Source of the DNA: Dermanyssus gallinae
Lineage: Eukaryota > Arthropoda > Arachnida > Mesostigmata > Dermanyssidae
Assembly (NCBI GenBank): GCA_003439945.1
Contig: QVRM01004795.1
Coordinates: 22,501-86,500, forward strand
Length of the DNA: 64,000 nucleotides
Direction: 5' to 3'
The notes beneath the pieces were generated by a model. It was not told where the DNA came from. It saw only the letters and a program-made list of their open reading frames with translations, and did no database searches. This document shows positions 1-12,175 of this stretch, in pieces. Every line of letters starts with the position of its first letter. The first letter of the stretch is position 1. The position numbers and the translations under genes are program-made.

Positions 1-430
1 GTAGCGCCAATTGGGCGGCCGGGAGGCGTCAAAGGACATCGATGGAGCGAAGCTTGGGAGGGCGCCTTGAGGGTTGGGCGGCCACGTAGCAGTGTGTTAG
101 TTGAGCCCGTCTCGAAACGCCAGTGGCACTCTCGTGGTTTTTCACGCTTAGCACGCGTTGTCGGCACGTCTCGCACAACGGGGCCAGCGGTCCGCAACGT
201 TCGCCAAATATCAAGTAATGCTTTTCTCTCCCTCTCTCCCTCTGTCTCGCGGAAACACTTTCCCTTTTGCTTTTGGCTATCTAGATGCACTCCGTCTCTC
301 TCTCTCTCTCTCTCGCGCGCCTTTCCTCCTCTCTGTATACCTTTCCAGCGGCAACCTTCTACCGGAGAGATAACAGCCAGAGATTACAGACGACCTTGTC
401 TGTATGCTTGTTTATCTCATTCACTCGATT
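1..430. other. Gene-free unique sequence with a CT tract
   Basis: No recognisable coding sequence. A pyrimidine tract of TC dinucleotides lies near 295-321 and smaller CTCC runs precede it. The reading frames here are short and lack any family motif. Confidence 0.5.
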
Positions 431-452
431 GTATATATATATATATATATAG
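431..452. repeat. (TA)n microsatellite
   Basis: Eleven TA units, directly followed by a short T run. It is the first of about forty (TA)n arrays scattered through the window at intervals of one to two kilobases. Confidence 0.95.
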
Positions 453-484
453 TTTTTTTCTTCATAAAAGCATTTGTCAATGGG

Positions 485-522
485 GTGGCAGGCGAGTATT
501 CTACCACTGAACCACCGACGCA
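485..522 (-). pseudogene. 5' half of tRNA-Gly(GCC), antisense
   Basis: Read on the minus strand, these 38 bases match the 5' half of eukaryotic tRNA-Gly(GCC), including the D-arm string GGTGGTTCAGTGGTAGAAT and the anticodon arm CTCGCCTGCCAC. The match stops just after the anticodon GCC. No anticodon 3' strand, variable loop or T-arm follows on the minus strand, so this cannot be a working tRNA gene. The break point coincides with the anticodon loop, where tRNAs are commonly cleaved into halves. It could be a retroposed tRNA half or the truncated head of a tRNA-derived element. Confidence 0.75.
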
Positions 523-544
523 GGGGTGGAATGCCGGAGATAGG

Positions 545-610
545 AGCCGGTGACTCTGGCCTAGGAGTTGCAAGTTCGGTTCCGCTGCGACACATACATT
601 TTGATGCAAT
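545..610 (+). repeat. Possible tRNA-derived repeat fragment
   Basis: The string AAGTTCGGTTCCGC resembles a RNA polymerase III B box and T-arm. It is followed by ACACATACATTTTGATGCAATAT, similar in layout to the body of the SINE family at 22.2, 22.4 and 50.8 kb. The match is weak, so relation to that family is a guess. Confidence 0.3.
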
Positions 611-749
611 ATTTCTTAAGATTAAGAGATTTAAATTAGATTTTTTTTAACTCTGTTTTTTTATATATACACACACATATAAAAAAACAATAACAACAAC
701 AACAACACGACGGCCGACACTACAGGCTGCAGTTGTGTTCCGAACCGCG

Positions 750-2035
750 ACGACGAAGACGAGAAGACCGCTGGTCATTACCATCAACACCCACCCACCC
801 ACGAGCACTACGACGCGCCGAAAGGGCTACACTCACTTCTCTGCAGGTTTAGTTGATTGCTTAGCCCTATGCGTCCCTCCGTCCGTCCGTGTCCCTCTCT
901 CCTGTTCCTCATCCTTCTGTCGGAGATGCGAAATTCGTTTTGTTGCCTTGCTTCTGCATCTCAAGCTGTCTCTAGCGTGGGACGTAAGGCGGGTTAAGGA
1001 GATGTTGGATTGTGCCTATAGCCTACGCATGTTCTCTTTCTATACTCTACGACGAATGAGGACGAGAAAACCAGGAGAACACGCAGTGGCAATACCGAAG
1101 ACGTCATACAGGTTAACGCCTATGTTAGTACAGGATCGACGTAAATAATAATAATAATAATACGTTTGTTACAGTTTGGTAGCTATCGGAATGACTGTCT
1201 CATACAGTAGCCAGTATCGGTATCTATCCACTAGTCGTACGAGTCAGAGTCGCAGGTCAACCTCATCAATCACACGGTTCCGCCGACAGCCTTCCTACTC
1301 ACTTTCTCCGTCTCGATTCAACGCTTCGAGGTTCTTCGGACAGTGCAAAGGTGGAGGCGTTAGCTGAGAGAGCTGCCTACTTCTGATCTGAATTTCATCA
1401 GCGACCGTCTGCAATGGTCTACTTCCTTCTCTATATTTTGGGCGCAAGATCTATGCGTATCTACACCTACTTTCAATTTATTTATCAATTGCTTTTAAGT
1501 GCTAAAATTAATCTTGGCAACCCCGACACGACAGCTAGCAGCATAAACAGTTGCTTGCCCTCTTGTTCGGTGCAATGGGACATTTGAGAGACCTAACCGT
1601 CTCACTGCATTAGGCGGTTGGTCTAACAAATCTCTCCCTACACCGGAGCGGTCGTTTGTACATAGGATATTGCCAATACGGCCTAATATAAGCCTTCGAA
1701 GGACGAACAAGACAAAACAAGGGCTTGTATAACTATACAACCGATTACATTAGCAGTAAAACCTCAGTTAAACGATAGACGGATGTTTAAATATGATTAT
1801 TTCTAGTACCTACGTTTTTTCTTATTACCAAAGTGGAGGAATAATAACAATAATATAATTATTCATTCAAGTTCTACGCACGCAGGGGTAGTATATGGAA
1901 GCGTACACCCGCTACTGATAGCGACTTAGAAGATCCGATAACGTGGGGTATGTGGGTCTCGTGTATTGCGTTGCTGTCTACCAGCTCCGACTAGCCAATT
2001 GTTTGGCACCGCAAGAGTGGGCTTACAAGGCTTGA
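750..2035. other. Gene-free unique sequence
   Basis: Mixed unique DNA with no recognisable protein family, RNA gene or mobile element. A short (TAA)6 run occurs near 1146-1161. Confidence 0.5.

Positions 2036-2076
<41 letters not shown>
2036..2076. repeat. (TA)n microsatellite
   Basis: About twenty TA units with one CA interruption near the start. Confidence 0.95.
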
Positions 2077-2078
<2 letters not shown>

Positions 2079-2455
2079 ATAAGCTAATCGCCATAACCTC
2101 TTCCTTTACTTCACCCTTCCGGAATGGCCTCAATGTTTATATGTTGACGCGCCTGCAATCCCATGGCATGGGTTGCATGGAATCAAGACACCATCTAACA
2201 ACATTTAATAATAGAGCACACATCCAACAGCATTCAAATTAGAATGTTGATTGTCATCACATGTAAGGATCCTAGCGTGAGTATATGCTGTGAAAACAAT
2301 AAATCCTATAGAACAATGAAATATAAATCGGTTTTGTTTTGTGATCTGCCTTAAACCAGTTATTACGACTATGATGATTACTAGTACTATTACTACTACT
2401 ACGACCTGCACCGGTATACCTTTACGATGACGGCTTTAGTTGATTTGTGTAGTTG

Positions 2456-2485
<30 letters not shown>
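2456..2485. repeat. (TA)n microsatellite
   Basis: About fourteen uninterrupted TA units. Confidence 0.95.
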
Positions 2486-2487
<2 letters not shown>

Positions 2488-2499
2488 CACTTGGGCATC

Positions 2500-3600
2500 A
2501 CTTACTCACTTGCCAAGAACATGTCGAGCCGTCGCGACAATCTCTACGAATGAGCCTCAAAGAAGCACAAAGTTTCACTAAGGAAAATCGGCCGAACAAC
2601 TTCAAGGTACCCAAGCTGGCGCGTTTTTAGGCACATCGCGGTCGCTTTTTTTGCAGTTTTACTGTCGACGAAACACTATCAACTAGGTTCGGACGCAGAA
2701 CGGACCACGATAACCACTTCCCTTTACTAGAGAAGTATATCTAACGTGCACTGTTGTTGTTGTTTTTGTCCTTCTTTTTGGTAACGACTATTGTTGTCAT
2801 TCACACATGCAGCACATCAGAGATCGGAGACAAAATCTTAGGCAGCTTCAGGAGCATCCTTTTCCCTACAAAAGGGCAAGTCAAGGACCAAAAAGAAGAT
2901 TACGGTTTAGCGTTCGGCTACTGTCATGTTTTCGACTTCGGTCAACGGTGCGGTTAACGTTGTCGCTTAGGGCGATCTGTGATAAAATCCATTCGTCCAA
3001 GCCTCATGATACGATTGCACTGAGTAGCACAGAAGTCAATACGTTCTCGGGTGCGTCGAGTGTCCTCGGGCCACTGCCCACCTATCAATGAATGGCAAAT
3101 GCCCCGCATGTTCCTCTAAACGATGCCTTCGCTCGCTCGGCGATTATTGAGTCGCCACCTAGTGCTTTTGTTATTGTAGTTCACTCTGTTGCTGCTGCTG
3201 CTGTTGGTGTTGTTGTGGGTGTTGTTGCTGTGCCTGCTGCCTGTTGTTTCTGCTACCGGCGTCGGCGATGCCGTTGTCACTCTGGGTGCGTGATTTCTCC
3301 TTCCCCTGCGTTGGCATCTCGGTCGCGCCCTCCATTATACTCTGGCGGGTCGGCGCTCGACCACAAAAAGGGGTCATACTTCGATTCGACATAACGCGCT
3401 ATTGATTCGGTGGCTGCTGAAGCTGGGCAAGCGAACAAGTGCCAAAAGCATGGGGCGGCGACTTTCACCCTCGCGGCTACCCCCCTCTGTCCCCACGCTC
3501 CATCAGCGGGCAAGAGGCTGGCGTTCGCCTTGCTCGAAACACACCGCCGAACGCAGATAGATAATGAGATTGACTCCGGCGAAGGAGTCAGCATGTAGTA
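2500..3600. other. Gene-free sequence with a TTG/TGC tract
   Basis: No protein family is recognised on either strand. A degenerate TTG/CTG triplet tract lies at about 3180-3245; on the minus strand it reads as a glutamine-rich stretch, which is expected of any CAA/CAG tract and is not by itself evidence of coding. Confidence 0.45.
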
Positions 3601-3607
3601 GGCACGA

Positions 3608-3700
3608 CAACAGCAGAGACGACGACGACGACAACGACGACAACGACGACAACGACGACAACGACAACAACAACAACAATAACAACGACGACGACAACGG
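3608..3700. repeat. (ACG/ACA)n triplet tract
   Basis: Runs of ACG and ACA triplets form an imperfect trinucleotide microsatellite. Confidence 0.85.
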
Positions 3701-4307
3701 CAATGACAACAGGGGTCCTGGTTAGACTAGTTAGACGCTTAGACTGCTCACTGCTGTCGTAGGAAACGTCGTAGTGTAGTAACAGTAACTGTTGTAGATG
3801 TACCTCGTAGAAATGATGGTCATACTGTAAACGGTAGTATAGAGGTAGCCTTTAGTGTCGAGATTGGGTTAGAAGGTTATCTGAGCACCAAACACAGCTG
3901 CGAAGCTACAGCTAAGAACCCCGCCCCACCGCGCGCTTCAATAACCGACTAAATATTCACCTTTAATAAACCGACTTGGGCGAGCGAGCGAGCTCAAAGG
4001 ATACGCGTTCGTGCTGGCATACGCTCAAAGACCGACACGCTGTCTCGGCAGGTCTCCTATCACAACAACTATCCCTTTGAGGGAACTTCACATTCCTTCT
4101 CCTCCTTTTGCCGCTGCTGCTGCTGCTCCATTGTCCCATTTGGGCAATCCTCCTATACCCCCTCCCCCCGTCCCAAAGACGAGCTCCTGCCCGCGTTGCG
4201 TATTGAGGATAAATTGACGCCGGCCATTCTATACTACTACCCTTCCACCTCTACCCACACCCGTTGCTGGAGACGTACGAAGATCCAGCAAAAAAATCTG
4301 TTAAAGC

Positions 4308-4570
4308 AGAGGCAGCAGCAGCAACAACAACAGCGATAACAACAACAGCAACAACAGTTGGAGTTTTGGCTGTAGTAGTTGTTTCTGCTCTAATCGGAGT
4401 AATAGCCCCAACGGACGGTGGGTTCATCGAGTAGCCAGCCACCACCGGCGCCAACAACAACAACAACAATAACGACAACAACAACAGCAACAAAATCAAC
4501 AGCGACAACATCAATAGCAGCAGTAACAATACCAACGAAAATAGCAATAGCAACAGCAACAGCACCCCCT
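4308..4570. repeat. Interrupted (CAA/CAG)n triplet tract
   Basis: About 260 bp of imperfect CAA, CAG and AAT triplets with a non-repetitive interruption near 4390-4445. Open frames across it are made only of repeat-derived residues (V/I/A or L on the minus strand). Confidence 0.85.
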
Positions 4571-4968
4571 GAATCTGGCAAGTAATAAACACTACGAGCA
4601 ACACTACAAAAGCATTGCGAAAGCGAGGAGCGTCGTTGTGGCCATTCTTGTTGCTGTTGTTGTTGTCTCTATTGACCCCCGCCCCGTGGGTCGATTTAAT
4701 CTCGAAGGCAGCCCGTGTCGCACCCCATCAGCCTTCACGCCTTATGCACGGGCGGCCCCGCTTTCTGCATCGCTTGCTGTGTGCCTCAAACTCCCTCTCT
4801 CTCCCTCTCTCTCTGTTTAACCTTTGCCTCTCCGATCTCTCGTCCGCTGTCTCCCTGCCCGACCCAATCTTACACATAGGATGATGATGATGATGACAAC
4901 GTACCAGCACATGTACCCGCTCTCAATAAACACAATACAGGCTAAAGTTGAAAGGGCCATAAACATAT

Positions 4969-4972
4969 AAAA

Positions 4973-5026
<54 letters not shown>
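4969..5026. repeat. Poly(A) run joined to a (TA)n array
   Basis: A run of A residues is followed by about 22 TA units. Confidence 0.95.
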
Positions 5027-5027
<1 letters not shown>

Positions 5028-5041
5028 AAAAAACAGTATCA

Positions 5042-5061
5042 AGTAGATCATATGATCTACT
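5042..5061. repeat. 20-bp perfect palindrome
   Basis: AGTAGATCATATGATCTACT is its own reverse complement. It sits 16 bp after the (TA)n array that ends at 5026. Confidence 0.85.
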
Positions 5062-6215
<1,154 letters not shown>

Positions 6216-6642
6216 AAAAGTTTAGGAATGAGAAGACGACTTTACTTAAATAGTTATGGCTATCCGGTGACAGGAGGGCGACGGAACTAAGTATTCGATC
6301 TTTTGTCTTAGAAGTGCTCATCTTTTATAATTGTATTAAATTACTTGTTTATGGTGTTATCATTTTTTTGTGAATTTATGGTCCAGCGAATAAGCTAACA
6401 TTTAATTTGTATACGCTCGACATGCAGACGCTCACTCACATAAATGAGAACTAGGAAAAATAAAGAAATGGAGAAGTCAAAGTGGAGAAAAAGATCAACT
6501 GAGACAACAATGACAACAACACAACGGACAGTTGTAACAAAGAAAACAAGGAAGACTGCACAGTGGTGCATGGCCGGGTCCGAGCAGTGTTTACGTCTCA
6601 TATACATTCGACTAATAGGTTACATCCTGCTAAACAACCAAG

Positions 6643-6645
<3 letters not shown>

Positions 6646-6675
<30 letters not shown>
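6646..6675. repeat. (TA)n microsatellite
   Basis: About fourteen TA units. Confidence 0.95.
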
Positions 6676-6676
<1 letters not shown>

Positions 6677-6679
6677 TTA

Positions 6680-7530
6680 ATGAAGTTCCGCTGACGAGAC
6701 TTTTAGATAGGACATTGTGAAATACTGACCAGTAACCTAGTAACAGTTGTTGTAGCAGCAGCAGTGGTAGTGCCAGGAAGAATCAAGATGCAGCAGGCAC
6801 CAGCCAGTGTCCTGTCCACTGGCAGAAACCGAGCAGCTCAACAGAAGTGACACTGGCGCACGTGGCAGTTTGTGGCCTTGAAGTCTTGGAATCGAAGGTA
6901 GTGACACGGTCTCTTGTCTTGGTACGAGACCAGCAGGCAGCAAACTCCTAAGCAAGCCCAGCAAGCGATAGCAACAACTACAATATGACGATTTGCCTGT
7001 TATCTGATGTAGGTTTGCCACAGGCCGAACAGCTGCTGGTGCGGCTGTTGGGACTGTTGGGTTTCGTCCGTGGTTGCCCTACAGTGGACACCGACACGCA
7101 TTCCGGGTGGATCAGTAATGAAATCCGGATCCACAGGTCGTTGCGTTTCGTTCAGCACACAGCGACAAACATCGTCCGTAGCGATCCAGCAATCGATTGA
7201 TCGCCATAACCGCCGCGGGGCAGTCAATCAGTCACAAGAACACTGCTGGTTGAGAGTCGGAAGCTTGGTCAGGCCGGACGGATGGATCCATGAAGGCTCG
7301 CTTGTACTTCGTCTGTTCGTTTGCCTTCGCCTTATTGTTCTTCTTTTTCCTCAACGTACACATACGTACAAGCGACGTACTGCGTGCGCTAAGGGACACA
7401 GAGGTAGGTGGTGGTGAAGGTGGCGGCGGCGACTCGAAAATCTGGCATCGTGAAGGCGTAATCCTTCACGTGAATATCGACGCGTCGCGCTTGGTGTTGT
7501 GGTCAGCTCAACTTCATTGCGTAAGAGTAG
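6680..7530. other. Gene-free unique sequence
   Basis: No recognisable gene. Frames of 70-115 codons occur on both strands without family motifs or convincing exon borders. Confidence 0.4.
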
Positions 7531-7772
7531 TTGTTGTTGTTGTTGTTGTTGCTGCTGCTGTTGAGGACTGGCATGCCTTGATCTCGCTCACTATGTCATG
7601 ATCGCTCAACATCGTTCGAAGACTCAATCGGGACTCAATTTGTCTTATTCGTATTATCTGTCTTTGTCACATAGCCCGTTTGTTGTTGTTGTCGTTGTTG
7701 TTGTTATTGTTGTTATTGTTGTTATTGTTGTTATTGTTGTTGTTGTTGTTGCTGCTGTTGTTGCTGCTACTT
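7531..7772. repeat. (TTG/ATTGTT)n tracts
   Basis: Two TTG-rich tracts, at about 7531-7563 and 7680-7772. The second contains four tandem copies of TTGTTATTGTTG-type units. Confidence 0.85.
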
Positions 7773-7894
7773 GCCGCAATCGTAAAATAGTATAACTAGT
7801 TATTGATGAATAGCGAGTACGCATTCGAACGTGTGGGAAAGCCTAAGTTTTTAGTGCCGCTGATGTTCCTTTGGTGTTTTTTGTTTGCTTTTGG

Positions 7895-8110
7895 TGTCGT
7901 TCTGTTGTTGTTGTGTTGTTATTGTTGTTCCTATTACTCATGCTGCTGCTATTGTTGTGTTGTTGTTGTTTCTGCTGTTATTGCAATTGTAATTGTATTC
8001 GTTATCTCTGCTATTGTTGATGTTGTTCTGCCCCCGCTGAGGTTGCGGTTGTCGTTGTTGATGTTGATCTTGTTGTGGTTGTCGTTGTTGAGGTTGTTGT
8101 TATTGAGGTT
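7895..8110. repeat. Degenerate TTG-rich tract
   Basis: TTG, TTA and CTG triplets with a repeated GGTTGTCGTTGTTGA motif near 8040-8115. The long frame across it (175 codons from 7803) is Leu/Cys/Val-rich because of the repeat, not because of a protein family. Confidence 0.75.
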
Positions 8111-8461
8111 GTCGTTGTGTTGCTCTGTTCTTCACAGTGTTCTTGCATTTTACGCTGATGTTGTTCTTCTTTCTACGTCAAGCGTCGTCCGCGCAGCAGC
8201 CGGTATCTTTATCGCTGCAGTTGGGCACGTCGCGTCGGCAAACCACCACAAGCAGCAAGCACACACAAGAGTGCGCACTCTTAGCGTCGCCTGTTCTGTT
8301 GCTCGTCGAATGTTGACTTCCTGCACATAGGTGAGTGTGTCGTGACGCCAAGGGGCGCATTCCTGGCGGCATCCGCACATCATCAGTCGGCGTCAGCGAC
8401 GGCACGAACACCACCACCAGCAGCAGCACGACCGCCCTCCACCACTTCTACTACTGCGGTT

Positions 8462-8540
8462 ATAACAAAAATAGCAACAACAACAACAGCAACAGCAACA
8501 ACAACAACAGCAACAACAACAACAGCAATAGGAATAGCAA
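8462..8540. repeat. (CAA)n triplet tract
   Basis: CAA and CAG triplets, about 75 bp. Confidence 0.85.
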
Positions 8541-9029
8541 CAACACGTATGGAGAATACTACGGCCGCTAGCACCGTCAAGTTCCTTCTCGAAACATACT
8601 TCAAGAACCAGTACGGTACGCGTGCGTGCGAGCGTGCGTGCATAGATTGGTTGCCAACGTGTTGCTCTCTGCCCAGCCACTTAAAGGGCTGCCAAAGATG
8701 TGCGACGACCAACTACTACACAACCCCACCTTTGTGGGGTTGCACGATGACTCCGACAGCGCCGACGCTCGTAGAGGACCGGAAGGGGCCGTACCAATGT
8801 CCGAATGTCACTTAGACATTGCTGCGCTCTGGCCGCCGCTGCTGCTGCTGCCGCCGCCACTATCGGCCCGGACAACGATGGAGTACCGCGGCCGCCCCCA
8901 GGATGAGAAGAGTTCGAGGTCTGAATGGGGTTGTTGGGTGGTAGTCGCCTAACACGCCTCCCGCCTACTGAGTAGTCATAGGCGGCCGTCGTCCGCTGTC
9001 CCCAGCGCGCACTCGGCGCGTTCACATGT

Positions 9030-9085
9030 GCTTCGTGTTGTTGTTGTTGTTGTTATTATTGTTGGTGTTGTTGTTGCTGCTGCTA
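9030..9085. repeat. (TTG)n triplet tract
   Basis: TTG and CTG triplets with a TTATTATTG interruption. Confidence 0.85.
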
Positions 9086-9384
9086 CAGCAGCCGCTACGT
9101 CTGCTGTCGTGTCGTGTTGTCGCCAATGGGCAGTTAGCGTGCGAAGCGTTCGAATTCAGCCGGCCGCCGCTGGCGAACGATCGGATTGTCTTCTTTTAGC
9201 CGGCTTGCCGTCCAAGCCCCAACACCTTTCTCGGTCGGTCGCTCGCTCGCTCGCCGCCGCGCTACTTGTCGGTCTCTCGGGTTCTGGGGCCCACAACGCA
9301 CAGGTTGGGGGGCCATCTGGGCCACCTAGGGAATTGCGCGCACGGACGAGACGGCAGTGTCGCCATAGAGGTGGCAGTAGTGGC

Positions 9385-9535
9385 TGTCGTTGTTGTTGTT
9401 GTTGTTACTGTCGTTATTAGTGTTGTTGTTGTTGTTGTTGTTACTGTCGTTATTAGTGTTGTTGCTGTTGTTGTTACTGTCGTTATTAGTGTTGTTGCTG
9501 TTGTTGTTACTGTCGTTATTAGTGTTGTTGCCGCT
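9385..9535. repeat. Minisatellite, 33-36 bp unit, four copies
   Basis: The core ACTGTCGTTATTAG starts at 9407, 9443, 9476 and 9509, giving spacings of 36, 33 and 33 bp. Because the unit is a multiple of three, frames stay open through it and read as Val/Leu repeats. Confidence 0.9.
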
Positions 9536-10292
9536 GGAGTTGTTGTGTTGGCTGTTGCTGTTGCCCGATCGAAGCAGCCTCTATTCCTCCGTCATTGATC
9601 CGATTGAGTTGAACGTTCAGTGGCATCCGGCGCGGGCATTATTTTGCAGTCATTGTGCAGGCTAGACGTGTTGCGCAGTATTGGCGCCAGCCAGACCTCC
9701 GCGGGCGGACGTTCGGTGAGAGCGCCTTTAAAGTCGAGACTAAAAATCCTTTTCCCCAGTCCCTTCGCCTCTCGCCCGCTTTATCTGCCCTTGGGGTTCC
9801 AACCTCGCAGCCAAAGGTAACAGTGGCGACGACGAAGACGCAGGCGGTTCCAATTTGTTGATCCCGGCCTTAAGAATTGTTACACGCGAGATAAGCGAAG
9901 AGTGACGCCGAAAAGCAGGGGGTGTATCTCCCTCCCTACTGCTATAGCAGTTGCTGCCCGCTGCTGTAGTAGCAGTAGCGACTGCGGCGATGACGGAATG
10001 TCCTACGCCTAGCATAGGCGGAGTTGCAAGAAGACGACAGGCAAGTGACCGTACGGAGAGACGACCTCAAAATGCTCTCTTCGAGAGACGCCAATGGGCG
10101 GTACAAGTAGGCGCAGCACCAAGTTGGAGCCCACGACAGCTTCGGCCAGAGGGGCTGCGCCGGGGATGCAGTAAGGCGCAAGACAATCACATCATCATCA
10201 TCATCGCATAGACCATGTTTCCCGCCCCAAGGCCCATCCCTGTAAGAGCCCTTTTACGCACGCAGGTCGTCGTCGCCGGAGCAGCAGCAGGC

Positions 10293-10337
10293 AAGCCTAG
10301 CCTATGGTAGCCTAGCCTAGCCTAGCCTGACCTGACC
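10293..10337. repeat. (AGCCT)n pentanucleotide repeat
   Basis: Tandem AGCCT units with a TATGGT interruption, ending in GACCT variants. It is not the arthropod telomere repeat TTAGG. Confidence 0.85.
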
Positions 10338-10339
10338 GG

Positions 10340-12108
10340 CCCGTCATGGCCTCCATCACGTCGCTGCATTAGGTAGGGAATGCGAGGGGTGACGAGGGGA
10401 CAATGCCAAAGTCCAGCTCAATGTCCAGTTGCAATATAAGTGGGAACTACTTTTGGCGAACTACTACAGGCTAGCTGTGTGTGTATACGATCGACACTCG
10501 ACTCCTTCGATTCCTCGCATTAATACGGCGCGGTGATGAAACATACGGAGCGCTGTGAGGTGACCCGCTCGCATTGCTGCTGGCAGTGCGAGTGTTCCTA
10601 TCACAGTGTACTTCTGCAGACGCGCCCCCGCCATGCGTATTGCCACACCAAGCAAATTACACTGCTTAGATTAGGTCGCAGTTCAGAGCGGAGTAGAGCA
10701 GCTAGGGGCTAAACTAAGAGGTTCAAATTTTCCCTCGAGGTTGTCGTCGTCGACTCCCCCCCTATCCCGTGTGTCCACGCATAGATTTTCTGTTTTTGGC
10801 GCAAACAGAACCAGTAAAAAAACTGCGCGCGAGAGAGAAAGCAAGTTAAGGGAACTCTGCGCACAGCGCAATATAGTTCTACTACATCCTTATCGGTATT
10901 ATGTAAACTACAAATATTAAAAGCACCTTTTTGTTAGCTGAACCCTACCTAGACATTATGAACGTTGTTTCGTCGCTCAAGGTCCGAACATCAAGGGCTT
11001 ACGAGAAAGAAAACCTTATCACTGGCAGGGCTGGTAGTTTTAGTCAAATACAAACATTGTTCTCCTGCTTATAAGAATACGATATAAAATAAATATCTAA
11101 AATTGTAACAATTATGCGCAAGATTTCTTTTTCGGGAAGCGACGGGGCTCAGCGAATACACCCAGCCTTCTTTTTCCACCCCATAGGCGCCCAAGGACGC
11201 TCTACGAATCTCTTGGGTAGGTTTAGTTGAGCGTGCCGCCAATGTTCTTCCACACACCTAGAAGTGTCACTAGCTGGTCTTCCGCGAAATGCCGATCGCT
11301 GTTTCTAAAGATGGTGCCATCGTCTACGGACAAACGCCATATCTCATGCAGGTAAAGTAAGGTTTAGCGGAGCGTGTGGTTTCTCTTCCCTTTTTTCTCT
11401 CGCATGCATTTTTTCTCACCAACTTCATCGACCAAATCACACACACACACACGATTTTGCTCATTTTATGCATATAATTTTGTCAACCATCCATGCTTCA
11501 AGCTTTTAAGCTGCTATTAGTTTACCAGAAACCCCCGACATCGCATCGACTACAGTTGCATAGGTACAGGCTTTACCGGCTTCCGAATGGTTTTTGCCTA
11601 CAGACAGCCTCCTGCATATCTTTACGTCTATTAGTACGATTCAGTTGGTCCAGCTTTGTCTCAAAAGCAAGCACGTTATCCACAAGCAACAAAGCAGCGT
11701 TGAGGACTTCCTTTTCCCTGGCTTTTCAGAAGTTCTCGGACACTCGACAGTTTGCCAAGTGACGGCATCGCGGCATCTTACTCAATGTCTCATATAATAT
11801 AACTCATTATATAAGTGTTTCGACAAGCGAGCCAACAATACTAGGATTCGTACCACAGATACTTCCAAAAAAACCTGAAACACATTAGCAACATAATACC
11901 GCGTCGTATGTCGTCAAAATTATTTGTGACAGTAAGCTCAATCGATTACTTAGTTTACAAATGTGCTTTTTGCTAGCCTGCCAGACATCGTTCAAATCTA
12001 TCCTAGCACACCCGTGTACCACGTTTAGCTTATTTTCGATACAGAAAACTATACGTTAAAATTACCATATAGTATTAAAAATGAACCTAGCTTAAACGTT
12101 CATATCTC
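10340..12108. other. Gene-free unique sequence
   Basis: No recognisable gene. A CAG followed by GTAAAG at 11349-11357 looks like a splice donor, and a pyrimidine-rich CATAG at about 11186 could be an acceptor, but the frame between them contains stops, so I do not call an exon. Confidence 0.4.
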
Positions 12109-12109
12109 A

Positions 12110-12174
<65 letters not shown>
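12109..12174. repeat. (TAA)n microsatellite
   Basis: About twenty uninterrupted ATA/TAA units. Confidence 0.95.

Positions 12175-12175
<1 letters not shown>

Noticed and set aside
7803..8330. 175-codon Leu/Cys/Val-rich frame resembling a membrane protein
   Set aside because: The hydrophobic residues come from TTG, TGT and GTT triplets; no family motif is present.
10293..10337. Possible telomere-like repeat
   Set aside because: Unit is AGCCT, not TTAGG or TTAGGG, and the run is short and interrupted.
11187..11351. Possible exon between a CATAG acceptor and a CAG-GTAAAG donor
   Set aside because: Length is a multiple of three and the last part reads MPIAVSKDGAIVYGQTPYLM, but the same frame has two stops upstream and no transcript-like context.
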